Made by a program: the position numbers and the translations under genes
The notes under the pieces: model-generated
Databases searched by the model: none
Seen by the model: only the letters and a program-made list of their open reading frames with translations
Told to the model about the DNA's origin: nothing
Shown: one piece after another, positions 42,522 through 49,945 of the stretch
How the letters are laid out: the number at the start of each line of letters is the position of its first letter
How positions within the stretch are numbered: the first letter of the stretch is position 1
DNA from: a filamentous cyanobacterium ESFC-1
Lineage (GTDB): Bacteria; Cyanobacteriota; Cyanobacteriia; Cyanobacteriales; Spirulinaceae
Assembly: GCA_000380225.1 (NCBI GenBank)
Contig: KB904821.1
Coordinates: forward strand, 1,602,830 to 1,666,829
DNA: 64,000 bases
Direction: 5' to 3'

Positions 42522-45467
42522 ATGCTGTCGCTTGGTTTTGCCATGTTTCATTCAACTTTGGCGCTTCAAAAATTTCTGAAAGTTGTTCCGGTTTGCGAAC
42601 CGACGACTTCCCTAAAGGCGTTACAAGACATTTTAGAGTCGGGGTGCGACGATACCATTGCCCTATTAAACAATGAGGGCGCACCCGTGGGCCTCATTAC
42701 ACTCCAAAAATTACACCATTACCTTCCCTGTCGGATCAGGGCTAATGTGGGCGCAAGGGGCAATCAAGCTGAACCAATGTCTTGTTCTGTCGCAGAATTG
42801 ACTCAGACCTACCCCAAACTAATGGAGCCTGTCGCGATTTTACCCAGTCAGATGAGGCTTGAGGATTTTTATCCCTATTTACAAACTGCCGAATGGGGCG
42901 ATCGCTTGGAACGGTCTTGTGCTTTAGTCGATGAGTCGGGCAAGTTTCTGGGTTTGTTGGATGGTTGGCAATTGCTGAAGGTACTAGCCCAGGTTGGAGA
43001 TTCTACAGGGGAAACAAAAAACTCTGTTCAAAATAGTAGCGCTTTGTTGGCATTTATCGACAAATTTCCGATTCCGTTGATGCTGCAAACGGCGGATGGG
43101 GAAACACAGCTTCAAAATGTGGCTTGGCGCACTCAGGTTGGTCGTCATTTGAACCGGGACAAGGAAGCGGAAATGACTCCAGCAATTAAAGAAAATGAGG
43201 ATTTTGTGAATGCGTGGTGTAATCTGAGTAGCGATCGCGACCTAGAGCGACCGTCCCCAACAACCACGACCGAATCGGCGTTGGCGGCGGTGTTAGCAAG
43301 GGGTCAAAACCAGGGGACGGAAACAACGGAAGTCGCGTCGGTGAATACGGTGTGGCAGTTTATTAAGTTCCCGTTTGATTGGTTGAGCGATCGCGACTGG
43401 AGTTTGGATGCTCAAGACATTCTGGAATTTCAAACTCCCCTGTGGTTGATTTTAGCCACGGATATCACCGAACAACGGCAACTGTGTAAGGAATTGGCGG
43501 CCAAAAATGCCGATCTCGTCCAGTTAAACCGCCTCAAGGACGAATTCCTCGCTTGTATCAGCCACGAACTCAAAACCCCCCTCACGGCGGTTTTGGGGTT
43601 GTCGAGTCTGCTCAAAGACCGCAAACTCGGCGAACTGACTCAACGGCAATCCCGTTATGCCCAGTTAATTTACCAAAGCGGGCGACAGTTGATGACGGTG
43701 GTGAACGATATTCTCGATTTGACTCGGATTGAAGCGGGGCAGTTAAAGCTGAGTTTAGCTCCGGTTAAATTAAAAGAAGTGTGCGATCGCGCCATCGAGC
43801 AAACCCTGGCGCAACTTTCAGCCAAAGAAGAAGAAGATGCCTTGCCCCCCATCAACTTTTCGTTGGAAATTGAACCGGGTTTAGAAGAAATTGTGGCCGA
43901 TGAACTGCGTTTGCGCCAAATGCTGATTCATCTGTTGGACAATGCGATTAAGTTCACCCCGTCTAATGGCAATATCGGTTTAAAAGTCAGTCGGTGGCAA
44001 GGCTGGATTGATTTTACGGTTTGGGATACAGGTATCGGCATTCCTGAAGCGTCGCAACACTTGATTTTCCAGAAGTTTCAACAACTCGAAAGCCCCCTGA
44101 CTCGCCAGCACGAAGGAACGGGATTGGGGTTGGTTTTAACCCAACGCTTGGCTTGCGCTCATGGGGGGGATATTTCCTTTATTTCTAAAGTGGGTCAGGG
44201 AAGTCAGTTTACATTACTTTTGCCGCCCAATCCCCACGCCAAACAAGGGGCGGATGGAGGCAGTTTGAAGCAAAATGGCAATCAATTGGTGATGATTGTC
44301 GAATCGACTCCCCTTTATATTGAAAAGCTCAACGAACAGTTGCGATCGCTCGGTTATCGGGTGGCGATCGCGCGATCGGGAACCGAAGCCCTGGAAAAAG
44401 CCAGACAGTTACAGCCTGGGGCGATTTTAATTAATCCTTTATTGCCTTTGTTGTCGGGATGGGATGTGCTGACGTTGCTCAAAAGCGATCGCAGAACCCA
44501 AGAGATTCCCACCTTTGTGATGGCAACCGCCGCAGAACGGGCGTTAAGCCAACAAAACCGCGCGGATGGCTTTTTGACCCTACCGGTGGAGAAGTCGGCG
44601 TTACAGGAGAGTTTATACCGCTTGGGGCAAACAATCGAACGGCGCGATCGCGGCTTGACGATTTTGCGACTCAACCCGGACGGGGAACACGCGAACGAAA
44701 AAGCTTCGGTACTTTTGGCGGAGTTTGATGTTGCTTTGAGTACCCAGTCGAGTCATCTCAATTACCGCTTATTGGCGACAGATGACCTCGAACAAGCGGA
44801 AATCTTAGCGCGGGTGTGGAAACCCCAGGTTTTGCTGTTAGATGGCGTGAAAGTAGAAGACCCGTTGGTATATGTGCGATCGCTGAGTCAACAAACCAGT
44901 TTGGCGAATCTGCCCCTTGTAACCCTAGATGCCAAAACTACGGCGGCCGCCAACCAGGTAAGCGGTTTGTCGGTTTTTCCTTGTTTGATTCAGGTGGATA
45001 AACAAAGTATTGCGGCGTTGTTGCAGGTGATCCAAATTGCGGCGGGCATTAGCAATCAACCCCAGGTTACGATTGTCGGGGAAATTCTAGAGACTGACGC
45101 GATCGCAGAATCGATGTTTAGCCATACTTTGTTAAATTATTTGCAAAAAGCGGGTCTCAAAAGTAGTATTTCAACTTCTTGGGGCGAAGTTTATCAAAAT
45201 ATCCAACAACAACACGTTGATGTTTTGGTTTTAGAAGTTAAATCAGAAGCGGGCGATCGCCAATCTTTGTTACGCGGTTTACGAAAAATTGCTCAGTTTC
45301 CCGTCAAACCACCGATTATTGTGATCGATCGCCGTTACCCCGATGACCAGGGGGTTGACCCTGAATTGGAGATTTTGTTGCAAGATGTGGCGACGAAAGT
45401 TGTCAATCATGGCGATTATGGTTGCGCTGAGATTTTGATTGATATTCATCAAGTTTTACCCCAGTAA
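42522..45467 (+). CDS. hybrid sensor histidine kinase with CBS-like input and three receiver-like domains
   Basis: About 981 residues from the ATG at 42522 (42543 also possible). The N-terminus looks like paired CBS-type modules (VVPVCEPTTSLKALQDILES and IALLNNEGAPVGLITLQKL). A PAS-like region ends in ILATDITEQRQL. The HisKA helix has FLACISHELKTPLTAVLGLS (His codon at 43563) and the ATPase has LLDNAIKFTP, VWDTGIGIPE and GTGLGLVLTQ. Then three receiver-like domains follow. The first has Asn where Asp is expected (AILINPLLPLLSGWDVL), the second keeps LLLDG, and the third has LVLEVK. The gene is divergent from kaiA, so a clock link is tempting but unproven. Confidence 0.88.
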   Translation: MLSLGFAMFHSTLALQKFLKVVPVCEPTTSLKALQDILESGCDDTIALLNNEGAPVGLITLQKLHHYLPCRIRANVGARGNQAEPMSCSVAELTQTYPKLMEPVAILPSQMRLEDFYPYLQTAEWGDRLERSCALVDESGKFLGLLDGWQLLKVLAQVGDSTGETKNSVQNSSALLAFIDKFPIPLMLQTADGETQLQNVAWRTQVGRHLNRDKEAEMTPAIKENEDFVNAWCNLSSDRDLERPSPTTTTESALAAVLARGQNQGTETTEVASVNTVWQFIKFPFDWLSDRDWSLDAQDILEFQTPLWLILATDITEQRQLCKELAAKNADLVQLNRLKDEFLACISHELKTPLTAVLGLSSLLKDRKLGELTQRQSRYAQLIYQSGRQLMTVVNDILDLTRIEAGQLKLSLAPVKLKEVCDRAIEQTLAQLSAKEEEDALPPINFSLEIEPGLEEIVADELRLRQMLIHLLDNAIKFTPSNGNIGLKVSRWQGWIDFTVWDTGIGIPEASQHLIFQKFQQLESPLTRQHEGTGLGLVLTQRLACAHGGDISFISKVGQGSQFTLLLPPNPHAKQGADGGSLKQNGNQLVMIVESTPLYIEKLNEQLRSLGYRVAIARSGTEALEKARQLQPGAILINPLLPLLSGWDVLTLLKSDRRTQEIPTFVMATAAERALSQQNRADGFLTLPVEKSALQESLYRLGQTIERRDRGLTILRLNPDGEHANEKASVLLAEFDVALSTQSSHLNYRLLATDDLEQAEILARVWKPQVLLLDGVKVEDPLVYVRSLSQQTSLANLPLVTLDAKTTAAANQVSGLSVFPCLIQVDKQSIAALLQVIQIAAGISNQPQVTIVGEILETDAIAESMFSHTLLNYLQKAGLKSSISTSWGEVYQNIQQQHVDVLVLEVKSEAGDRQSLLRGLRKIAQFPVKPPIIVIDRRYPDDQGVDPELEILLQDVATKVVNHGDYGCAEILIDIHQVLPQ

Positions 45468-45468
45468 G

Positions 45469-45630
45469 CAATTAACAATTAATAATTAACAATGAACAAT
45501 GTACAATTAATAATTATTAATTAACAATTAACAACGAAGAATTTGCAATTAATGGTGATGGGTGGGATTTGAGCTTAATTGATAACCAGCAACCAATGAC
45601 CAATGACCAATGACCAATGACCAATAACGC
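45469..45630. repeat. mixed 7-bp tandem repeats (AATTAAC/AATTAAT, then ATGACCA)
   Basis: AATTAAC, AATTAAT, AATGAAC and AATGTAC units run from 45469 to about 45540. ACCAATG units lie at 45592-45630. Both classes keep a 7-bp period. Confidence 0.8.
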
Positions 45631-45673
45631 CGATAATAGTTTTTTGCATCAATGGGCGATCGCCGTTTTAATT

Positions 45674-46015
45674 TTATTGCTGATAGGAGGCCGCGCAAGA
45701 ATTGGCAATTCGGGTTAATTTCGGAGGTGTATCTCCCCCTTCGTTGAGTTGTAGCCCCAATTCGATAAACTCTTGGAGGGAATAGTTAACTTGTAATTCC
45801 TCTAGCATACAACTGCAAAACGGTTGCATGGCTGCTCCTTCGTTTCCGAGGCAAATGGACATCCACTGTTGTTGGACAAACTCTGGAAAGGGTGTACCGC
45901 GATCGCTATTCAAAGATTCGAGATCGGGCATTTGTTGGGCGATCGCAGCAGTCGGAACCACACTAACCAGGAAGCCCAGACTGATTGACCAAAGATGACG
46001 AGGAGAAAATTTCAT
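45674..46015 (-). CDS. small exported protein, hypothetical
   Basis: A 113-residue protein with a signal peptide (LWSISLGFLVSVVPTAAIAQ, cleavage after AIA). The mature part of about 85 residues has four Cys (SICLGNE, FCSCML, ANSCAAS), which could form two disulfides or bind a metal. No family is recognised. It lies convergent to the hybrid kinase and 126 bp downstream of the second histidine kinase on the same strand. Confidence 0.72.
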   Translation of the reverse strand: MKFSPRHLWSISLGFLVSVVPTAAIAQQMPDLESLNSDRGTPFPEFVQQQWMSICLGNEGAAMQPFCSCMLEELQVNYSLQEFIELGLQLNEGGDTPPKLTRIANSCAASYQQ

Positions 46016-46141
46016 AAGGATTCAGTGAATGGAACATTTTTAGATAGTGTAACCCGAATTTTTGGGTCTGGCCTCAGTGAATGATCGCAACCATCTTAGT
46101 TTCTGCGGCAAAAATGCTAATTTTAAGCTCAGATTACTTGT

Positions 46142-47473
46142 TTAAGTAACGGGAATGACGATGGTAAAAGTTGTTCCTTCGTTAACTCGCGATCGCAATT
46201 GAAGTTCGCCGTTGTGTTTTTTGGTAATAATTTGATGACTAATAGAAAGTCCTAATCCCGTGCCTTTGCCAATGGGTTTGGTGGTAAAAAAGTCTTCAAA
46301 GATTTTTGTTTGCAACTCGGGCTGAATCCCTAAGCCGTTATCTACGATCGCAATTTTTATACCCCCATCTGATGCGTAATCTTCTAAATATTGAGTGGTT
46401 ATCTCAAGCCGGGGTTGATAATTTTTGTCTTGGGTTTCTTTTCTTTCTTGAACCGCATCAATGGCATTGGCTAACAGATTCATAATAACTTGACTCATTA
46501 ACCCAGCATAACAATTCACTGGGGGAAGTTCTTGATAATTTTTCTGAACTTCAATCCCATGCTTAATACGGTTACTTAGAATTAGTAAGGTGCTTTCTAA
46601 ACAATCGTGAATGTCAATACTATGGCGTTTCTTATCGTCAACTCGCGAAAAGTTACGCAAGCTGGTTACAATTTGGGTCATGCGTTCTGCACTCACTTTC
46701 ATGCTTTCGAGCAAAAGGGGTGCGTCTTCGAGGACAAAATCAAGTTCGATGCTTTCTTCAATATCTTGGATATTGGCTGTTTTTTCCGGGAATTCTATTT
46801 GATAGGCTTCGAGCAGTTCGATGAGATTTTCATAATATTCTCTCAAAAAATCAACGTTCCCTCGTAGGGATGTAACGGGGTTACGAATTTCGTGAGCAAC
46901 CCCCGCCATTGTACGCCCTAAACTCGCCATTTTTTCGGTTTGTACTTGATGAGCATGAGTTTTTTCATCTAGTAATTTGGCAGTGAGTTCGTGAATTTTA
47001 GATTGTGCTGTTAACAGTTGGTGTACGTCGAGCAAGCGGTGTTGATTGGGGCTAGTTTCAACAATAATTGGGTCGTATAAAGAACTAAAAGGACGCTGTA
47101 GTGATTGTTTACTGGCTTCCAAAATCGAAGTATCAGAAGAAAAGACTAAAGCCGCCGTTTTAGTGAACTGATAAAGCCTTTTTAGAGGACGTTTATAAAA
47201 TAGTTCAATGCTGTAAGGACGGCTTATATATTCCCAAAATCGCCGTCGTGAAATTATCCCATAAAATTTGCCTCGATCCATTAAAATTACACCGGGTAAG
47301 GTCGGATTTTGCTCAAATTCATGGGCTACTTCAATGCCCAAACTGGCAATTTCAACCTGAAAGTTATAGAGAAATAAATCTTTGAGGGTGGATTCTAGGG
47401 TTAAGTTGTCTAAATGCGAAATTGGTAATGGCGTTTTGGCAGTAGGATTACTTTGTAGGTTAACCATGAGCAT
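46142..47473 (-). CDS. sensor histidine kinase
   Basis: A 443-residue kinase without membrane segments. The N-terminal 165 residues look CBS-like (GVILMDRGKFYGIISRRRFW, a motif seen in SST-type signalling CBS modules). A coiled coil precedes the HisKA helix with the phospho-His in MAGVAHEIRNPVTSLRGNVD. The ATPase domain shows MNLLANAIDAV (N box), IVDNGLGI (G1) and GKGTGLGLSI (G2). It is thus a cytoplasmic orphan kinase; no response regulator is next to it. The start MLMVNLQ leaves two possible Met codons. A 336-bp spacer lies upstream. Confidence 0.92.
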   Translation of the reverse strand: MLMVNLQSNPTAKTPLPISHLDNLTLESTLKDLFLYNFQVEIASLGIEVAHEFEQNPTLPGVILMDRGKFYGIISRRRFWEYISRPYSIELFYKRPLKRLYQFTKTAALVFSSDTSILEASKQSLQRPFSSLYDPIIVETSPNQHRLLDVHQLLTAQSKIHELTAKLLDEKTHAHQVQTEKMASLGRTMAGVAHEIRNPVTSLRGNVDFLREYYENLIELLEAYQIEFPEKTANIQDIEESIELDFVLEDAPLLLESMKVSAERMTQIVTSLRNFSRVDDKKRHSIDIHDCLESTLLILSNRIKHGIEVQKNYQELPPVNCYAGLMSQVIMNLLANAIDAVQERKETQDKNYQPRLEITTQYLEDYASDGGIKIAIVDNGLGIQPELQTKIFEDFFTTKPIGKGTGLGLSISHQIITKKHNGELQLRSRVNEGTTFTIVIPVT

Positions 47474-47809
47474 TACGAGGATGCACGTCGAGGGTTTGCT
47501 TAAAAAAACTGTCGGGAGATAGAGTCGGAATTTCTAGGTCTAGAATAGCAAGTTTTTGGCTAATTTTAGGTTTTTATAAAATTAAGTTTTACTTGTTTTT
47601 CTTAACCTGTTATTAACTTTATTTTTAAGAAAGGTTAAAAATAAGATGGAGTGTTTATATTTATTTTATACCCAATCATCCAGCCTGTTAAAATTATCTG
47701 AAAAAAGAATAAAAAATATGTTCTACGTTTTTATTTATGTTATAAGTTTAGACCAAAAAGGACTTCTTTTCAGAAGCCCTAAAAGTTGATAGAGGTAAGC
47801 CACGATTCG
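47474..47809. other. 336-bp AT-rich spacer
   Basis: It contains the terminator of the GIY-YIG gene (47755-47779 lies just downstream of that gene on the minus strand) and the promoter region of the histidine kinase. Runs of T/A such as TTATTAACTTTATTTTTAAG are frequent. Nothing else was recognised. Confidence 0.45.
47755..47779 (-). terminator. intrinsic terminator of the GIY-YIG gene
   Basis: On the minus strand GGGCTTCT-GAAA-AGAAGTCC is followed by TTTTT. A classic stem-loop and U-run, 30 bp after the stop at 47810. Confidence 0.75.
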
Positions 47810-48349
47810 CTATTTAAGGTCTAATAATCCTTGTTCTTTGAGTTTAGGATTAAAACGAATTTCTAAGGTAACTCCCCGTTGTTTCAGTTGTTCTAAAATT
47901 TCGGCTTCGTAGCGACGAGCCACTTGTTTTAACAGTTTGATTTTACCGGGTTCGTCGCTTTGTGCGTAGGTTTGTCGATCGCGATCGCTCATCCTAACTT
48001 TAGCATCAATCGGATCGAGCCAAAGGGCGCGATCGCGATCGTTTCCTGGAGGAGTGATTTGATTTTCAGCAATCCAAGCCCCTTGAATCTCTTGTAGAAG
48101 GGTGCGACTTGGCTGGGAAACGGTGTAAGTTTTCAGCCAGTAACATTGTTCCGGTTGACGGATTAAATGTTGTTTCAAACTGGCGTAGATATTGCGGGAA
48201 TAGTAAACGAATTGTAAGGCGCGATCGCGATCGAAAATGGCATACACGCCAATTTTACCGTCTAAGTTTTGAGGCATTTCGCCATCTTGATTCAAATAGG
48301 GCGTAAAGGCGAGATCGGCTAAAGTGGGATAATCAATTTGAGTAGGCAT
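47810..48349 (-). CDS. GIY-YIG nuclease family protein
   Basis: A 179-residue protein of a cyanobacterial GIY-YIG family. The two core strands are GVYAIFDRDRALQFVYYSRN, with GVY and VYYS standing for GIY and YIG. LYASLKQHL-type helix (NIYASLKQHLIRQ) and WLKTYTVSQPSRTLLQEIQG with the Glu region follow. The C-terminal half is charged and helical. GIY-YIG enzymes nick DNA, but with the changed motif and no clear Arg/Glu pair at the usual spacing activity is uncertain. It forms a possible unit with the small gene at 48372. Confidence 0.78.
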   Translation of the reverse strand: MPTQIDYPTLADLAFTPYLNQDGEMPQNLDGKIGVYAIFDRDRALQFVYYSRNIYASLKQHLIRQPEQCYWLKTYTVSQPSRTLLQEIQGAWIAENQITPPGNDRDRALWLDPIDAKVRMSDRDRQTYAQSDEPGKIKLLKQVARRYEAEILEQLKQRGVTLEIRFNPKLKEQGLLDLK

Positions 48350-48371
48350 TACTAATCTAATTCCATGAAAG

Positions 48372-48767
48372 TTAGGCAGAAGTCAAAGGGTGCAAGCGAT
48401 AAACTGCACACAAACGACTCGGTTTAAAAATTTTGGCTTCAAACATAAACGGTGGCGGCACATTAACGATTGCATAATCTGGGTTATCGTGATAAGTTTC
48501 AAAGGCTTTTGGCATTCCTTTGGGAGTATTTATACTGTAGGGAACAGGCTGAAATAATAATTCGGTAAACTCTAATTTACAAGCCGGAAAATGGGACTGG
48601 ATTTGTTGTAAAAATTTCTCGCTATGCAACAAAGAAAATAAACAGTTTTGGGCAACAGGATCGAGGCTAAAATCACTGTCAAACTGTTCAATTATTTTAA
48701 GGTTCATCGTGAGAATTGGAAAATCTTGAGGACATTTGACCATCCTACCGGAACTTGAGTAAAACAT
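48372..48767 (-). CDS. hypothetical protein
   Basis: Up to 131 residues. The open frame starts at 48767 but the better-looking start may be the Met at residue 21 (MNLKIIEQFDSDFSLD, ATG at 48707). The protein is soluble, with IFKPSRLCAVYRLHPL near the C-terminus and a PVPYSINTPKGMPKAF segment. No family is recognised. It is 22 bp upstream of the GIY-YIG gene, same strand, so co-transcription is likely. Confidence 0.6.
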   Translation of the reverse strand: MFYSSSGRMVKCPQDFPILTMNLKIIEQFDSDFSLDPVAQNCLFSLLHSEKFLQQIQSHFPACKLEFTELLFQPVPYSINTPKGMPKAFETYHDNPDYAIVNVPPPFMFEAKIFKPSRLCAVYRLHPLTSA

Positions 48768-48925
48768 CCTCTTTCTTTAAGGTTATTTATAATATTATTT
48801 AATATTTTTTTTAGAAGCGAGCCGTTAAAGCAGGGCATTTAATCGCTATGATGGTAATTACTTACAGATATATTGACTAACGTTAAGAATATCAATTCTA
48901 TTGAATCAATCCTAGGAGAGTATTA

Positions 48926-49300
48926 ATGCCGAGTTTAGAGCTATCGCCGTTATTTGAATTTTCCCGTCAGAACTGCGTTGCGATTTGTGCTTTTCTGGTT
49001 CCGGCAAACCTGGGAATGACGATTCAAACCTTGTTGTTGGGTTTCTTTGGCCGTCCTCAGTGGCAGCTTCGAGCTTCTGTGGGGATAGGGGCTGTTTTCG
49101 GGATGACGATGATCTTGCACGTTGCGACTTGGTTTGCGATTGGCGTGGTAACTCCGATTACCTTTATTTTGATTGGTTTAGCCAGCTTATGTTTAACGGT
49201 TAATGGACTAACTCTGGCATTTTCTCGTTATTATCGGCATTATTTTTCTCTGTGGGTGATGCAGTTTCGTCACACAGTGTATCAAGCTCTCCACGGCTAA
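48926..49300 (+). CDS. small membrane protein, hypothetical
   Basis: A 124-residue protein with three hydrophobic segments (NCVAICAFLVPANLGMTIQT, SVGIGAVFGMTMILHVATWF and TFILIGLASLCLTVNGLTLA) and a Tyr/His-rich end (RYYRHYFSLW). GGAG precedes the ATG by about nine bases. I do not recognise a family. It is convergent with a frameshifted small gene, and their ends may overlap by about 100 bp. Confidence 0.72.
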   Translation: MPSLELSPLFEFSRQNCVAICAFLVPANLGMTIQTLLLGFFGRPQWQLRASVGIGAVFGMTMILHVATWFAIGVVTPITFILIGLASLCLTVNGLTLAFSRYYRHYFSLWVMQFRHTVYQALHG

Positions 49301-49468
49301 AACGACTACCGCGTTGCCGATCCATAACTAATTTGGGATAGCCGCGATCTAAGGGGTCGAACAGTTGTTGACTCGGCGCTTCAGAAGATTGTGCGTTGGC
49401 TGGGATAGAACGGTTAGCGCCATCGAGAGAGTTAAAAATCCAGTAACCCAAGGAATAAGCTTTTTCAT
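49200..49468 (-). pseudogene. small exported protein gene with an apparent frameshift
   Basis: The ATG at 49468 directly follows the TGA of the upstream gene and starts a clear signal peptide (MKKLIPWVTGFLTLSMALTV). That frame stops at 49349 after 39 codons. A second frame, open over 49451-49200, carries the expected cleavage site and mature part (PANAQSSEAPSQQLFDPLDR and SRFSRGELD). Joining the two frames near 49395-49425 gives a normal exported protein, so a one-base indel or sequencing error is likely. The last 30 codons overlap the convergent membrane gene. Confidence 0.5.
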
Positions 49469-49660
49469 TCAGATTACCGTCAGAGTCCCTTGGCGAATAG
49501 CATCGTACATTTGATCTAATAAATACCGTTCGCGATCGCCCAAAATCATTTCACTGGCCGCGATCGCCCGCAACAATTGACGGTCTAAGTCCGAAATACG
49601 CTTAAATGCCCAAATTTGATGAATAATTTGTTCGAGGGTGAGAGGATTAGACCATTCCAT
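49469..49660 (-). CDS. small helical protein, hypothetical
   Basis: A 63-residue protein (MEWSNPLTLEQIIHQIWAFK ... ERYLLDQMYDAIRQG). It looks all-helical and soluble. Its stop TGA is followed at once by the ATG of the exported-protein gene, which implies translational coupling. No family name is known to me, though the sequence has the look of a conserved cyanobacterial small protein. Confidence 0.62.
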   Translation of the reverse strand: MEWSNPLTLEQIIHQIWAFKRISDLDRQLLRAIAASEMILGDRERYLLDQMYDAIRQGTLTVI

Positions 49661-49945
49661 TGCTGTTTTTCGCGGGATTTCAGTTCAAGTTATATTCTTA
49701 CTATCAGCGAAAAATCCTGTTCTCACCGCGATCGCATCCCCTCATGCCAACCGATCTTCATCAAACCGCCAGGGTGATAGTATCGCTGCGATTTAGGCGA
49801 TCTCACGGCGCTGGCCTCGGTGACTTGTGTCACGGATTGGGGAGGAAGGGAGTGGGGGAAGAAATGACCAATGACCAATGACAAAAAACAAAAATATCCC
49901 CAAAAACGCTAGTCTCAAGAGGTGCGAAAATCATACAATCAGGGC

